Source of the DNA: Psococerastis gibbosa
Taxonomy: Eukaryota > Arthropoda > Insecta > Psocodea > Psocidae
Length of the DNA: 64,000 nt
Assembly (NCBI GenBank): GCA_963971405.1
Contig: OZ020487.1
Coordinates: 23,855,371 to 23,919,370, forward strand
Direction: 5' to 3'
A program made the position numbers and the translations under genes. Positions 22,535 to 36,600 of this stretch are shown piece by piece. The notes under the pieces were generated by a model, which saw only the letters and a list, made by a program, of their open reading frames with translations, was not told where the DNA came from and ran no database searches. How positions within the stretch are numbered: the first letter of the stretch is position 1; each line of letters opens with the position of its first letter.

Positions 22535-22732
22535 GTAGTGTAGGTTAATAAAAGAACAAATATGACGGATCAACAATTTTGTCTTCGGTGGAACAACCAC
22601 CAATCCACCCTTGTGGCTGTTTTTGATGGGCTTCTAGAAAAAGGAGTTCTTGTAGACTGCACATTAGCTGCTGAAGGTCAGCAACTAACTGCTCATAAAG
22701 TTGTTCTAGCAGCGTGTAGTCCATTTTTAGAG
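22535..22732 (+). CDS. lola: lola-like BTB exon 1, with 27-bp 5' UTR
   Basis: The acceptor TTTTATTACAG at 22534 shows that a further 5' non-coding exon exists upstream. ATG is at 22562, and 57 codons run to ACSPFLE. The donor is GAG|GTAAGT, phase 0. The exon break inside the BTB domain after CSPF.E is the usual one for this family. Confidence 0.9.
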
Positions 22733-25700
22733 GTAAGTTTTCCAAAACTTTTTTTACTAGTCATGACAATTTGACCCAAAACTTTATCCATTCCCTCACA
22801 TTTACCCCGCTTGTTTTTATTTTTATTTATTTGTTATTTGTCATTGTACAAGATTTTACATGATGTGTATAGATGAAGTTTTTATTTGTAAAATAATTTA
22901 CTTCGTTGCTTGAAGAGCTCTAAATTGTTTATTCTTAATTTTATTTGATGGGTCAAGTCACTTTTTAGCCACCAATCATAGGTACGCCGCGCAGGTCCTT
23001 TTCAAAACCTGGAAACTACTTTATGGGTAGGGTTTCGGGGGCCAAGTTCCTCTTTACTGCTTCCTATACTAAATATAGGGTTAACTCTAGGGCTAGGCTA
23101 TAGTTTGCTGTGCTAGGTTATGTTAATCAAGCCATACGAAACACTCATATGCATTCCAACTGCTTCATCGCGCCATCCAATGTACCAGCATGAAATTAAG
23201 TCTTTGCCGAAATGCAAAAGCTAGAACGATTGTAGCTTCCTCTTTTCAACTTTACATTAAAAATTGAATTTAGATTTCAAGTTGTACCCAGTAGTTAAAA
23301 TTTAAAAAAAAATGGCGGGTTTTCATCTTCCTGCAGCCAAATGTTTTATGTATATGGCCAATTTCAAGAAGCAGGAACATTTTGACCAAACTTTGGTATA
23401 TCACTAGAATTTGAAGGTTAAGTTCGCTGACCAGCCTGATCCGTCCCATAGGGCGGCAGGTCAAAGGGGAACAAGCTTCATATCTCTGTTACTATCTTTT
23501 GAAGTAGAGGGTTGGCTTAAAGTTCAATTTAATTAAAAATAAATAAATAAAATTGTGTTTGAAAAAGAATTTCATTGTCACCAATCATGTCATACCACTT
23601 TTACTTTACTTTAATTGGGGTATTTTTATTGGAAAATATTTTATGGGTACATTTTTTCCTGGATATTACTTGTCATGGCTGAATAGTACAAAAGAGTACT
23701 GAAAAATAAGTGCTGCACCTCATGTCTAAACTCTTAGTCATTCAAATAGCTCTATAGGTTGCTTTAAAATGTTTCTTTTTCTCAATAACCCCTAAGTACT
23801 AGCATAACACGGACTCTCGTTGACACTAATCGGGGTACAGTACGAGAATATTTATAGAAGTTTTTGGTAGTTACTTTGTTACTTAAATGGGGCAGTCCCT
23901 GTTTTGCAAACGGAAAGACGTACGTGTACATTATTTTTTCGGAATTGGAATTGCTCCCTAGCACTCGACCGTAAAGGGTGGTTTGGAAAAAAAATTGTTT
24001 AGCTGAGCAATGTAGGCTTTATACTACCTGTCTTCAAAATGTGAAACAGTAGTGATTATTTAACGAACATACAGTATTTCTTCCGGTCAAAACCATTTGT
24101 ATCGCGTCACAGCGCGTTATGTGCCTAAGACTGTCTGGTCTGCAAGCTGTGCCTTGATCGCTAACCCAACCTTGTCTAATTAGCTATGTCATTGCTGACG
24201 TCAGTGACCAATGGGTACGGCCATGAGCGACATTGTTGAGTTCAACACAGCTTACTATTCAGTTTTCGTTCGTATTAGGTTTACTCGATGGCGTAGCTAC
24301 TGTTACCTATGTTATTTTCGTAGGGTTAGACTAGTATTTTCATATTTGTATTTGAAATGTATTTCTGTTGGAATATGATTTTTTTTTTTTTTTTTTTTCT
24401 GCGTCCACTTAGCTAAGCCAATAGCATGCCGAGGTACAGCACAAACTTAGTTACTCCTAAATCGTGACTACATCGTCCAACTCCCTTGAAACCTTTTCTA
24501 TGGCGCATATTACACCGACCTCGCATTTGATAGTGATCCAGATATTGACGTGGTAGCAGACATTAAAGACAGTCTTTAATGTCTGCTACCACGTCAATAT
24601 CTGGATCACTATCAAATGCGAGGTCGGTGTAATTTGCGCCTATGCTATAATATAATAATAATTAAGAGGAAGTCGATCGTGGATCAACCCAAAACCTATT
24701 GGTTTTTATTTTTCATGTAGTTTGATATGTTTAAATAGATAACTATTTCATGCATTGTACTATAGGGTATTATTTTAGTTTTGATCGATCGAATTTTCTG
24801 CGAAACTGATAGGGCCAGAATTTTCCGAATTATCAAATTCATATAAAAAATGTTGTATGAAATAGTGTTTTCTATTCCTTGAATAAACGAACACATCCCC
24901 ACCGGAGCTACTTGTATTCCTTGCTTATGCAGAGAGTTCACTTATTTCAGTTGAGAATTTGAGATATTTTATTTAGTCATGATAATGACTTGTGAGACGA
25001 TAGTCGGGCCGACCTTGGCGTAACCCTGAGAAGCACCTGTAGGGCGCCGCTCACCTCAGCCTGTTCCTTTGTCTTCCGTTGTATGTTCTATCTCTGCAGT
25101 GCTAAGCTATAGTATTCCCATTAATCCATAAATTCCTAACTGCCCCTTCATACGTGTCAAAAGAAAATTGGTTAATATTTTCTAGGGGCTACATTTGCAT
25201 AATTTTGACGTTCATATCGAAGAATAATCTTCTATGTTGAGATGTGAATAGTTGGAGGGTTCATTTGTTACTAGTATGCTTCTTAAGGTTTGATTAGTGT
25301 TTTTTTTGCTTTCCAATTTATACGTAGTATAAGGATAGCTTTGTGATGGTCGAAATTTTCGATTCCGAGATTTCAACGGATTTACACGTTTTGAGGTCCC
25401 AGGAACCCAAAAAAGTGGTTTTTACGAAATGTCTGTCTGTCGCTCTGTCCGTCTGTCTGTCGCTCTGTCTGTCTGTCTGTCGCTCTGTCTGTCTGTCTGT
25501 TCGTCCATTGCCAGGCAAACTACCCGGCCGATTTTGATGAAATTTTGCATGTAGGTTCACAAAAATCAAACCTCGAGACAATTTTTATTTTTATTTTGGG
25601 CGAACTCAATTTGGGGGGTTTTATTTTCAAAAAACTAAAAAAAACGTATAAAAAAATTATTTCTCAAAAACGGCTCCAATGATTCCTTTTAAATTCACAT

Positions 25701-27643
25701 ATATTGTAGTCGTTATTAATGTTAACAAAATGCGGAGGGTCGCTTGCTCCTTGACAGTTTGCTTCTGGGGGTAAAAAAATAAAAATAACTCAATTTTAAT
25801 GAAAAATGCCTAAAAATAATTTTTCTGCGGAACCTTTCTATCGATGATTTCTACCTTCAGGTATGTTTTAGATGTTCAATAGGGTAACAAAAACGGACAG
25901 GTTGCATTCCCAAAAAAATATTTCTTCTGTGCAAAAAAATATTTTTTGAGAAGTTATGGAAAATTCACCATCCAATACATTACGTGCTATGTGTCATTGT
26001 TACTGCTGTTACAATGTATTGGTCTGTTCGTTCCAGAATATGCCATTAAGTCTTAAGGGGTTTTTTAATATATTGAGGTGGACCCTTCCCCCCCCTCGAG
26101 GGATCTGAAATTTAACCATAGGGAAGTTATTTCCTATGAAATTACACATGTCTATATCTGCTAATTTATAAATTGGAAAGCATGTTCGAGTAAACTCGGA
26201 CCGGTTCTTTTAGTTGAATATTGTTGTTAATATTGGTCGATGAGAGAGTAACGTATTACTATTTATTTGTTGTGAAGTACATTTTTTTAAAATAATTTAA
26301 GAACAATAGTTTTAATAATTTGTTAAGTCACTAAATTGTGGTCGGTGGTATTCATGGCATTTCCCAGTTTCAATCTGTTGTGCACTTTCACTTTATGTTG
26401 CTGGCTGATTGACTTGATGGTTATGGAAAAGATACTTTCCGTCATTACTTACGTAGATGAATACATTATGTGTAGAAACAAAACAAAATTCAATTTTCAT
26501 TCATTTCTTTCACCCCGGTTTGATTGGGAATTTACTGGTGTTTATACCTCAGAATGTAATATAAACCAAAACTTCAGGGAGAAATTAAAAACGATGGTTA
26601 GAAAAATTAAGGCGTTGATTTTGTTTTGTAAGTTGTAACAATGAAATATGTTATTTTTGAGTTGGTTAGGCCGTTAGGGTGTTGATAACCCGTCTGATAC
26701 ATGGCCGACAATTGTCTTGAGGATAATCATGACCTCGAACCTCGTATTCGGAGGAAGTGGTTTGCATAATAATGTATCAGCTTATGCATCAGGTCAGAGT
26801 TGGTTTCCGTTGCTCTTGTACCTTGCTAGACCTTTCTACGTCCTGTTGGAAAAATTTAATTCTCATCGGGCAAATGAATTCTAATCGAGCATTTTTGTTT
26901 CTTTGTTTTATACAGCATATTTCACCTTTATGTCAATAGTATACCTCTTACTCTACATGATATAGGTACTTGTGTTTGTGTCTTATTATTAACGTATTAA
27001 GTCCCAAGGTTGTCCGTAACCGTAAAGGTCTAATATTTTTCTAATTAATGTATGATACATGTACGAAAAGTACCGGAACTTCAAAAAATTACATGGGAAC
27101 CGGTGACGCTGTTTTAGTCAAATAGGTATCACTAAATTCTTCAATCCTTCAGCATTCGTAGCACAACCAAGTTTACTTATTACCGGGATAAAGATGCAAA
27201 AAGAACCAGTTTAGAATATCACTTCGAATTCTAAAAGTATTTTGTTTACATTTTTAACCCTATGGGAATAAGTTTAATTGGTACCCTGTGCTATGGCTGT
27301 TGCTATAACCGCTTGGGTTCTGTTTTTAATATCTTACTTAATCCCTGCATAACTGGAATATAAGTAAAGGGTGGATTATTGTAAGCATCGGGTTGTGTAA
27401 TGAACTATTCAATATGAAATTAAAACTTGCCCAAACTTCCATGGAAACATTTCAACTATTGAAACAATCTTATGGAGAAGATGCTCTTTGTGAACCGAGG
27501 AGGCATGAATGGTTTAACACTTTACACAATTAAAAAAATGCCCGAGAGTCAACTGAAGGCCTCATAGATATGAAGAAGATAAAAGTCATGAAAGTATACA
27601 AGCTTTCGCTGTAGATTTAAATTTTCTCCCCAAAAAACACAAT

Positions 27644-27678
<35 letters not shown>

Positions 27679-30600
27679 GTTAAATCGCGTACAAACAATT
27701 TAATAAATGTATCCGATTAACCTCTTCAATCGCCTCACTAAGTCACCTAATAGGTCGACCGCAAGGTATGTAGATACTCGCACAAGTACAAGAACGCTAC
27801 CAATTCAGTTGGGTGAACAGACTGCGTTTTGAAAAAACGTATTTGTGACTGCAAAACGAGGAATTAATTAATTTCATTTTTAAAAAAAACTCATATTTTG
27901 AGTAAAAAAATGTGTATTTTTTTGTACAGGTTCGTTAAGAGTAGTATTATGAGGTTATTTAAATTAAAGGCTTAAGTATTGCGGTTGGTCAGGGCACTTA
28001 AAAGTATTAGGAGGACGGTTAGTGGAAAGTCCGGCTGGTCACACTGGTCCTCCTTCCAAGTGGGTCATTACAGCTTCTCCGCTATGATAACTAACTTTCA
28101 TATCTTGCTTTAAAATCGTTACATAGTATTCGTTGGTAGGCGATACGGAAAAAGTTCAGATTACCCCTTTTCGTGGTGATGCGATGTCTGACTGTTAACT
28201 TAGATGTTATTGGGTCTAATAAGGACTTAATTTCGATTGGGTTTTTAAATGCTTACTGATTAACTTAATTTTTTTAGCTTTTAAAACGTAAATTTGTATG
28301 TAAATAATGCCCACATTTTGACGCTACTGGGTTATTCCGTGCTAGTTTATATTCTTAGTTTCCGTTCTAAAGAAAGAATCACATCTGTGCCACCTCAGCA
28401 AACGTCATTCGCCAATAATTTGGTTAAAAGAATTGATTGAGGTTTGACCCCTGCACCAAACTCGTCCTATCCAACTCCCTATATAGTAGAATATGTAATC
28501 GTTTTATACAGCAGTAAATTCGTAATTTCAAAATATTCACAGGCACTTTCATAGCCTGGAGCAAAGGCTTAGCGGTGTTGAGATAACATATTTTTGAATT
28601 TATTTTTTTTTGAGTAAAATACAGACTTTTAAAACTAGCCTATTGGTGGACGTAGAACGAATGTATTATCAGGCAGTCTAGGTTGATGCATTGATAAGAT
28701 GCAGAACGAAGCGTCCTGAGCTATGACTCATGGAGGATTTAGGATTGGCTGGTGCTGAGTAAACAGTCATGCAGCATGGAGACAGGCAAGAATAACGGGG
28801 GGACGAGTCCCCCATGCTAACCGACGCTGGGCTTAATACCTAAAAATAGTAGTGGCGCGACCTGTGTGGGATGGGGAGCGGTTATTCCCTTTTTGTTTGG
28901 AGTGCTGCTGTGGAAAGGCTGCCAGCACGGTAGGCACCCCAGCCTCGCCCAGCTCTTTGCATCATCGTTTTCATGATGGGGCGCCATGTTGTGTTGCCTG
29001 GCGTTGAGCCATACATTCCCAGCTCTACCTCTTTTGTCTCATCATGGAACTTCCTTTATCCTTTCATTTGATAATTCCTGTTGTTGCGTCTAATCATTTA
29101 TATTATACATTATAGTTAATTTATTGGTCAAGTTAATCACGTCATGTTTATATATCTTTTTACATTCACGTTATATATGGCAAAAATAGCCCCAATTACA
29201 GTGGTGGCCATCTGCTAACGACTTTTCCCTACGATATCCATCCATTGTCTTGTATTTGCTATTTGTAAAGCTGGTTGTAAATTTTAGGTTCACGTTACAT
29301 AATGTCAGAGTCATATTGGAATGGGTTGTAATTGTTTATATTTAGACTTAGAAATGGAGTTGGTTATTACGTCAAATTTTATAACGGATGAACCGTGATA
29401 ATTAGCAAACATTTGGTCAATGTGGCGATATAAGCGATTCTTAATTATAAGAACCGGTACGAGAGAAGCCTATTTGTCAATTAGGATAAGCACAGTAATA
29501 GTTCCATGGTAAATAATTGCCTTAAGGTTAAGTTTTGGTTGTCTTTTAATTAAAGTTTCCCTATACCAAAGCACTGCATTGATCGATGGAACGATTGCTT
29601 AGTCTAGAGCGATCAGACAAATATCATACGATGTAACATAGTAATAATGGCAATGTATTGAGGCACGAATTATCCATAATTTCGTCAAAACATAAATTTT
29701 TATTCATAATCAAAACTTTAATTGGGAAAGCAACCTGTTCGGATTTGTTACTCTCCGAGATATGATTTTTGTGAACCTGCATGCCAAATTTCATCCCAAT
29801 GCACCGAGTAGTTTGCCCACAAGTCGACGGACAGACAGACATTTTGTAGAAACCACTTTCTTGGGGTTCCTGGTACCTGTTAAACGTGTAAATCCACTGA
29901 AATATCCAAATCAAACATTTCGACCATAACAAAGCTTTCATTATACTAACGTACAAATAGGAAAGCAACAATGGCTTTCGATGGCATAGTGGTAGCTTGC
30001 TCGTACTTGTCATAGTCTCTACACACTATGCGATCGTAACTCAACACAGGTTTTATCTACAAAGGCGGCTGAAGAGGTTATTCGGATACATTCATTGAAT
30101 TGTTTGCATGCGAATAATATTTTATTTATAAAAAAAAAAAAAAGTATTGAGAACTACTTTCAATGATGAGCATAACAAATTATTATTATTAATATGTCTG
30201 TCTCTGTTTTTATTGTTCTAACTGAGCTTTTAATAAACTATTTATGCGGTTTTGAGATATTTTTCTATTTTTTTACAGACGCTGCTGAGCAGACACTACG
30301 ACAAGCATCCTATTCTCATACTCAAAGATGTAAAGTTTGCCGAACTAAAGGCAATGATGGACTACATGTATAGAGGCGAAGTGAATATCTCTCAAGACCA
30401 GCTAGGAACTTTTTTGAAAGCAGCAGAGTCGTTACAAATAAAAGGGTTATCAGACGGAGGTGGGGGCGACAAGGATCCATATCCGCCCAAGAGGCACCAT
30501 GAACGAAAGCCTCTTAGGCCTACATCGCCCATAAGAAACTCCATACACGAAGTCAAAAGAACCCCTCCTCCACCACCTTATCTACATAACTCAATGAGGA

Positions 30601-33600
30601 ACTCGATAAAATCTACTCCCCTTCTGGTGGACATCCCAGAAGATAATAGTCCAATCAATCGTGTGAGGGACGGTAGCCTGTCTCCCGTCCCACGTAAGAA
30701 GAAAAGGCCACGAGAATCTGAAGATCCGCTCAATAATAATGTGGTGGCAAAGCCGGAAGTCGCGGTGGACGAACCGGTGAGCAACCACCATGAGGGCGGG
30801 GAAGAGCCCGCACGAGTGCCTAGCCCAGACACCAAACTGGACCCCGCTCTGGACAAGACTGACCCCGCCGCACACCTCAAACATGAACTGATCGAAGAAG
30901 AAGAGGACATTAATGAGGACTCTGAGTTTGGTATGGATGACGACGAGCAGGGAGAACCTGGCACATCTCACAATGAAGGCGGTAAGTCTTTTTTTTTTAA
31001 TCTTGTGGGTGTTGGTTTCCAATTTTTTTCTATTTTACCTTGTTTCAATTCATTATTAAACTCACTGCAGCTGAGTTGACATGATTTTCAAAGTTATTTT
31101 TTTTATACCTAAAGCATCGATAAATACGTCTTAGTTCAGTTAAATCACTTAATGTGATTTGAGCAAAAATTACCACCCTTGTTTTATTGAAATGGTTAGG
31201 TTTTAGGTAATACAGATTTCGTAGCATAACTGTTTTTAGATGTTATTTATAAATGGGAAAACCTCCACTGCCTCATCAGCTAGGCAGCAAAAAGCAGTCG
31301 GGGTTCTCGGTGACGGGGTGGAAAGAAAGAGGGTCATGATGGCATGGAAAAATCCCAATAGGGAGGAGTAAGTTGAACTAGGGATGGAGGCCCCCTCTGC
31401 AGCAGCTGCAGGCCCAGCCAGCACCCTCCGCCAACGGTCGCGGCCCTTTACCTGGGTCTAGGACCTCCCTTTTGTCAGGCTAATAGCTCAGCTATTGAGT
31501 TGAGCTGACAATGACACCGGACCGGCTGCCCTGATTCGTGCCAGGGGGGTTCTTTCTAGCCCTGTTAATCCTTGCAAGCTTTTTATTGCAACCCGTTATT
31601 TTCTGTGACAAACTGCCTCGAGGCATTCTGTCGTTACGGGAATATGTGTTATTTTATTGTGGTTGTTTCAATATTTTTAATTTTTTTTTAATGCGGGCAT
31701 GTGCTAAAGAATAAATAACCCAGACTCATTGAAAATTGAATTTTAACCGGTCCTAAAAGTAGCCAGCACAGTCTCAATTGCAAGATACTTCTTCCATTTG
31801 TTGTAATGGTTTAGTAGTCCTGCTACTCACACAGAATTTCTATCTTGTATCCTTACCTTTATAGATTGGTGATTTCAAATAATAACCTACGTAACACTAT
31901 AGTTCTGCGGAAGCTTAGAGACAATAGGACACCATAGTCAGTTTTTTTTTAAATAAAATCCAATTTCACAGGAAAAATCGTTCACGAAGAAATTCGTTAT
32001 CATAAAGTGGAGAAATCTTCATCTACAATTTGTTACATAGTATGTGGCCGCTACTATAACAGTTTTGGAATTCCTTCGACTTGTGCAAATCAAGTTCAAT
32101 GACTGTGGCCGATCGGTGTCAGTGAGGGCCACATAATGTACACCATAATAAAGAGGAAAATTTCTCCTAATTTATGACATCTCATTTATTGATATGTATA
32201 TGTAGCGTAGTGGTATGGACTCTGACTTTCACACGAAAGGTTGTTGGTTCGAGTCCCACACTGGCTACATTTTCTGGACATGTAAAACAGACGGTCTCGG
32301 GCTTTCCTAGTTGAGTGTAAGAGAGGGCTTTTTAGCCCTCTAGTAATAGAAACAATAAAAAAAACCTTATTTATTTATTATTGATCCACAGTGGATATTT
32401 CCTGTGAAATTTGATTTTTTACACCCGTAAGGGTTTTCCCCTCCGTTTGGCTCTTAAGTGTCGTCGTACATTAAAAAAGAATGGAACATAAAATATGAAG
32501 AAACATTTTGTTAGTATCTTTTGGATTCCACTTACCGTAGGAAAACCTACAGTTGGTGGGGGAACACTCGACAATAAGGGAAATGTACAAGTATAGTACA
32601 GATTTGTCTGACCTTTCTGTAAAAAAATTTGTATTTTATTAGAGTCTGGTTCAACTCGCTTGCTTAGATAGGCTCATCGGTTGAGATTTGATACTCGCCG
32701 GAGGTAAGACCCATGTAAGATAGTCAGCTGGAATTAGTTCTTGCGTTGGATTTGAAAGTATTGGTAGTCCCAGAAAAACTAGGAGTACAGTCGTACAGTT
32801 TTCCTATAATGAAATAAAGACAATTGTCTCTATTGTCACAATGAGCGAATGGATCAGTTGTACATTACATTTCAGTTAGTTAGGCCTACAATAAAATTGT
32901 CTATACACTGTATTTTATGGGTCCACTATTCCCCACTAGACTAGTGCTGGTGTCTAAATTCCTCATTATCTTTGCATCAGCATGCTGCTGACGTCATGGC
33001 ATGTTGCTGGAAATTTTCTGTTCTGCTCTTGTCTCAATTGCAATGAATGATTGGTTTTCCTGACAAAGCATTGTTGTTACGGAAAATAAGCAGGTTATTC
33101 ATTGTAAGTTGCTTGGACAGGTTTATATTTAAATGGAAAGTTCATTCAACTGGTGAGAAGAGTCGCGTGGAACTGGACCCTAGCGAAGAAAAGAGCCGTT
33201 ATACCTGGTTGTATAGACCAGACCTGGAGCTTTCACCTGGCTCAAAATACCCCATTCATGGCCCTACTTCTACTAGCGTAGTCTAAAGTTGAGTGAGTTT
33301 TAAAGCATTTGATTCCTTTTTGTAAAATTGTGTGTCGAATCCACCATCTTCAGACGTATCGATGTAATGGGCTTTAACTCTTGACAACTGACTTCAACTA
33401 CCGGTTGATTCTTACTAGGGTGAAGCCTCCCAATGAAAGCTCTCCATTTTCTGCATCATCGACTGAAATTAAAATTAGAATCAATATCCTAGCCGGGTTG
33501 TTAATTATTTAATTAAAAAAACTAAAAACCGTAATTATTTATTTATTTACCAAAATCCATCTTTCATAGCAAATGTTGATCTTCTTCAGATGCCTCTTCT

Positions 33601-36600
33601 ATCTAAGGTTGACGATCATCATGGCAATTGCAGTCGTGATGACTATACTAGGGAATTGTAGTCAATAACAACCATTAATTTTCACCAAACGTCATCTTCT
33701 CGAAAGTGAAATGAATGCCAATGAAAATATGTCTGAAATCACGTTTCTAACTTGGTCTGTAGAAATTCATTATGTAATAATAATAATAATAATTCGTGTA
33801 TTTCTCAACATTATTGACATAACAACATATATTGTAGGCCCCCTTAACCTAATGGTGTGCGGGGTCATATGGAAGTAGAGCTTTGTAAATTCACCTTTTA
33901 AACCCAAGCTACAGTTCAAATATCGAAAACATACCTTCCAATTTTTTATTGCCAAAAATCAATTAATCTCATTGCGTTTTGGTTTTGGTTATTCTCAACA
34001 AGTTTTGTGGCTTTGACCCGTCCGGGACTGTCCCCGCCTACCCTACATCGGAAAATACGAGTGAACCCGTATATATATGCTTTCCCATTTATCAATTAGG
34101 GTAGGCACGGTAATAATTTCTTAGTAAATAATTGTCCTTGGGTTAAATTTCGGATGCCTTGAGTTTCCCTATCCCAATGCACTGAATTGATAGATGGGAC
34201 GATTGCATAGTCAAGAATGGGCAGACCAATATAATACGATACACCACAGTAATAGTGGTAGGATAATGCTACGCTATGTATTATCCGTCATTTCTTCAAA
34301 AAATAATTTTTTGCTCAAAATCAAATCTTTGTTTGGGAAAGCAACCTGTTCGGTTTTGTTAAAATTTCGTAAAAACAACTTTTTGGGGTTCCTGGGACCT
34401 CAAAGCGTGTAAATCCACTGAAATCCCGAAATTGAAAATTTCGACACAAAACCTCCTTATACCTAATACGTATAAATAGGAAAGCAAAATCGGTTTCCTT
34501 CTTTTTCCCACCGTATAAAAATGCCCTGACACGACAACCAAATGTCTAGACCACTGCTCTATTTGGTCAGCTACTCCGGCGGCCGCGGTTTTCCGATATT
34601 TGGGTTAATTGTAAGAGTGGGTCAAAATTCGCCCATATGGAAAATAAAGGCAATTTTCTTTCTTCTTTCCCTGCCGATGAAGGTAAGGTACCCCATTTAG
34701 GCTGGGTGAACCGAAACTTTTGTGTTGAGTTCTCTGCCAACTGCACTATTTCTGACCCCCCCCCCCACTCTCCATTGTAAGCTTATCCCATGTAATTATT
34801 TCAATAGCTCAAAGTTTTCTGGTCAGAGGGAGACTTCGCTCATGGTAAATTATATTATTGGTTATTTATGTATGGCGGCAATTCCACCGGTGAATTAACT
34901 TCATTTGTGATTTTTGTTTTGTTTTAAGGAGACTATTATGTAGATACTTAACTTATCTATTATAAATTAAGCTATAATATGGTAGAGACTTATTAATGAT
35001 GTCTGCTACCATATTATAACTTAATTTATAATAGATAAGTTAAGTATCTACATAAGTCTCCTTAAAACAAAACAAAGAAAAAATCTCAAATCAGAAATGA
35101 AGTAAATTCGCCGGTAGAATTGCCGCCTATGGACAATAATTTTTTTGGTTGTTGTAGGATGGTAGATCTCTCTAATTGTAAATCAAATGTATGTAGGATA
35201 GTTAAGCATGTTATTCCTCAACTCACTCTAAGCACTGGACAGTTTTGATTATCATTCCGTAAAATTGATTTGCCGTATTTAAAAAGTATGAATTTTTGTT
35301 TAAATGCAGTGGCGTATATGTATAACATATTTTTGAGGGGCAAGACCAGATGGATCTAGCTATCAACTTGTAGGTGCGAGTAGAGGCCTGAGACGACATT
35401 GAATTCTACCAATGAAACCGCTTATCGTTGACAGGTGGCCCTCTTATATTTGACAAATTATGCATTACAACAACTAGCATTAGTTAACTTCGTGTTACAT
35501 TTTTCCATTTGGGGAGGTATGGCATATTCCTTTTGTTTTGATTGTGAAGAGCATTGCACGTTTTCCATTCTACTTGAATGTAGGCCCTTAATAGTTAGTG
35601 TGCAACACTTGTTCACAGTCCGTACTATTTTTCCTCTAGTGCGAACCTATTCTTTAATCGGCTTGAGCCTGTGGCTTGATAAATGCACGAATTGAATTAG
35701 TGACTCGCGTTAATGTTTGAACGTCAGCGTTACTGAGCAAGCCTTCTTGCACACCATCTGCTCTAGATATCTATCGTCGCCACTTGAGTCAATAACACAT
35801 TTGAATGCGATTTACTAAGCTATTTTATCTACGATGGACTTCTTCATACCAATTATATCGAAAAGAAATGACTTTATTAAAGTTCTAACCGAAAGCGTCT
35901 TCATTTTATGACGCAAATCAATAAGCCTTCAGCAAAGTTGACGTGGATAGAGTCGCAAGGCCTTCTCAGATGCTAGTAGTACTGTAGTTGGATTTTTAGC
36001 CAGCGAGAGAGAGTGGGTTTTCCTCGTCAGAGGTTCCATGGGAGCTGGAAATCGTATTGTAAATGACTAGATGTGTTGTGTGCTGGCATAGCAACTGCAA
36101 CGGTACATCGCCCGCCGCCGTCACATTCCAGTGAGCTTTCTCTCGGAGAAGGTCAATGAACTCATCAGCATTGACCTTGCTTCTGCAATGGTCAGCTCTT
36201 TATGTCCACGCGCTAGGTACATTCAATCGGAGATGGAGAATAATATCAATGTCTATTCATTTAACGACTGCTATATCGAGGTTAAGCGTGTCAGGTCGGG
36301 GCAATATATGCGCATGAGTATGAAAAGTTCGCTGATGATAACATGCTTAATTCTTACAGATCGGAAGGGCTTCATGCATTTTTCACCGTTTCAATGTTTG
36401 CTAGGGGTGCGGGTTGTGAAATGTTTAAATGGTTTGCGGTTTTTTCCCACCGATAAATGATATATATACTGTATATATTTTTCAATTTAGATTCCATCTA
36501 CTACTGAGAACCTCTCCATGTGAAGTTTCAAGGTTTTGCTATTGTTAGGGTCATTCATGTCATGTGGTAATGTGGGAAAACTGAGCTAACATATAATTTA

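Larger units (their letters stand above)
22733..30278. other. Intron in the BTB domain (7.5 kb)
   Basis: Contains the palindromic MITE at 24502-24640 and two GTCTGTCT-family repeats (25319-26213 and 29452-29963). Long poly-T tracts lie at about 24379-24398 and 27651-27675. A G/C-rich patch around 28790-28960 has a perfect GGGGGACGAGTCCCCC hairpin. No exon was seen. Confidence 0.5.

Noticed and set aside
25431..25502. Regular short repeats that could suggest a CRISPR-like array
   Set aside because: It is a GTCTGTCT microsatellite inside an interspersed repeat. There are no spacers and the setting is eukaryotic.
30578..31022. Long minus-strand frames opposite the lola-like exon 2
   Set aside because: Antisense shadows of a GC-richer coding exon.
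32202..32262. Possible tRNA gene
   Set aside because: A and B boxes are present, but the cloverleaf is incomplete and the sequence runs into the shared SINE body.
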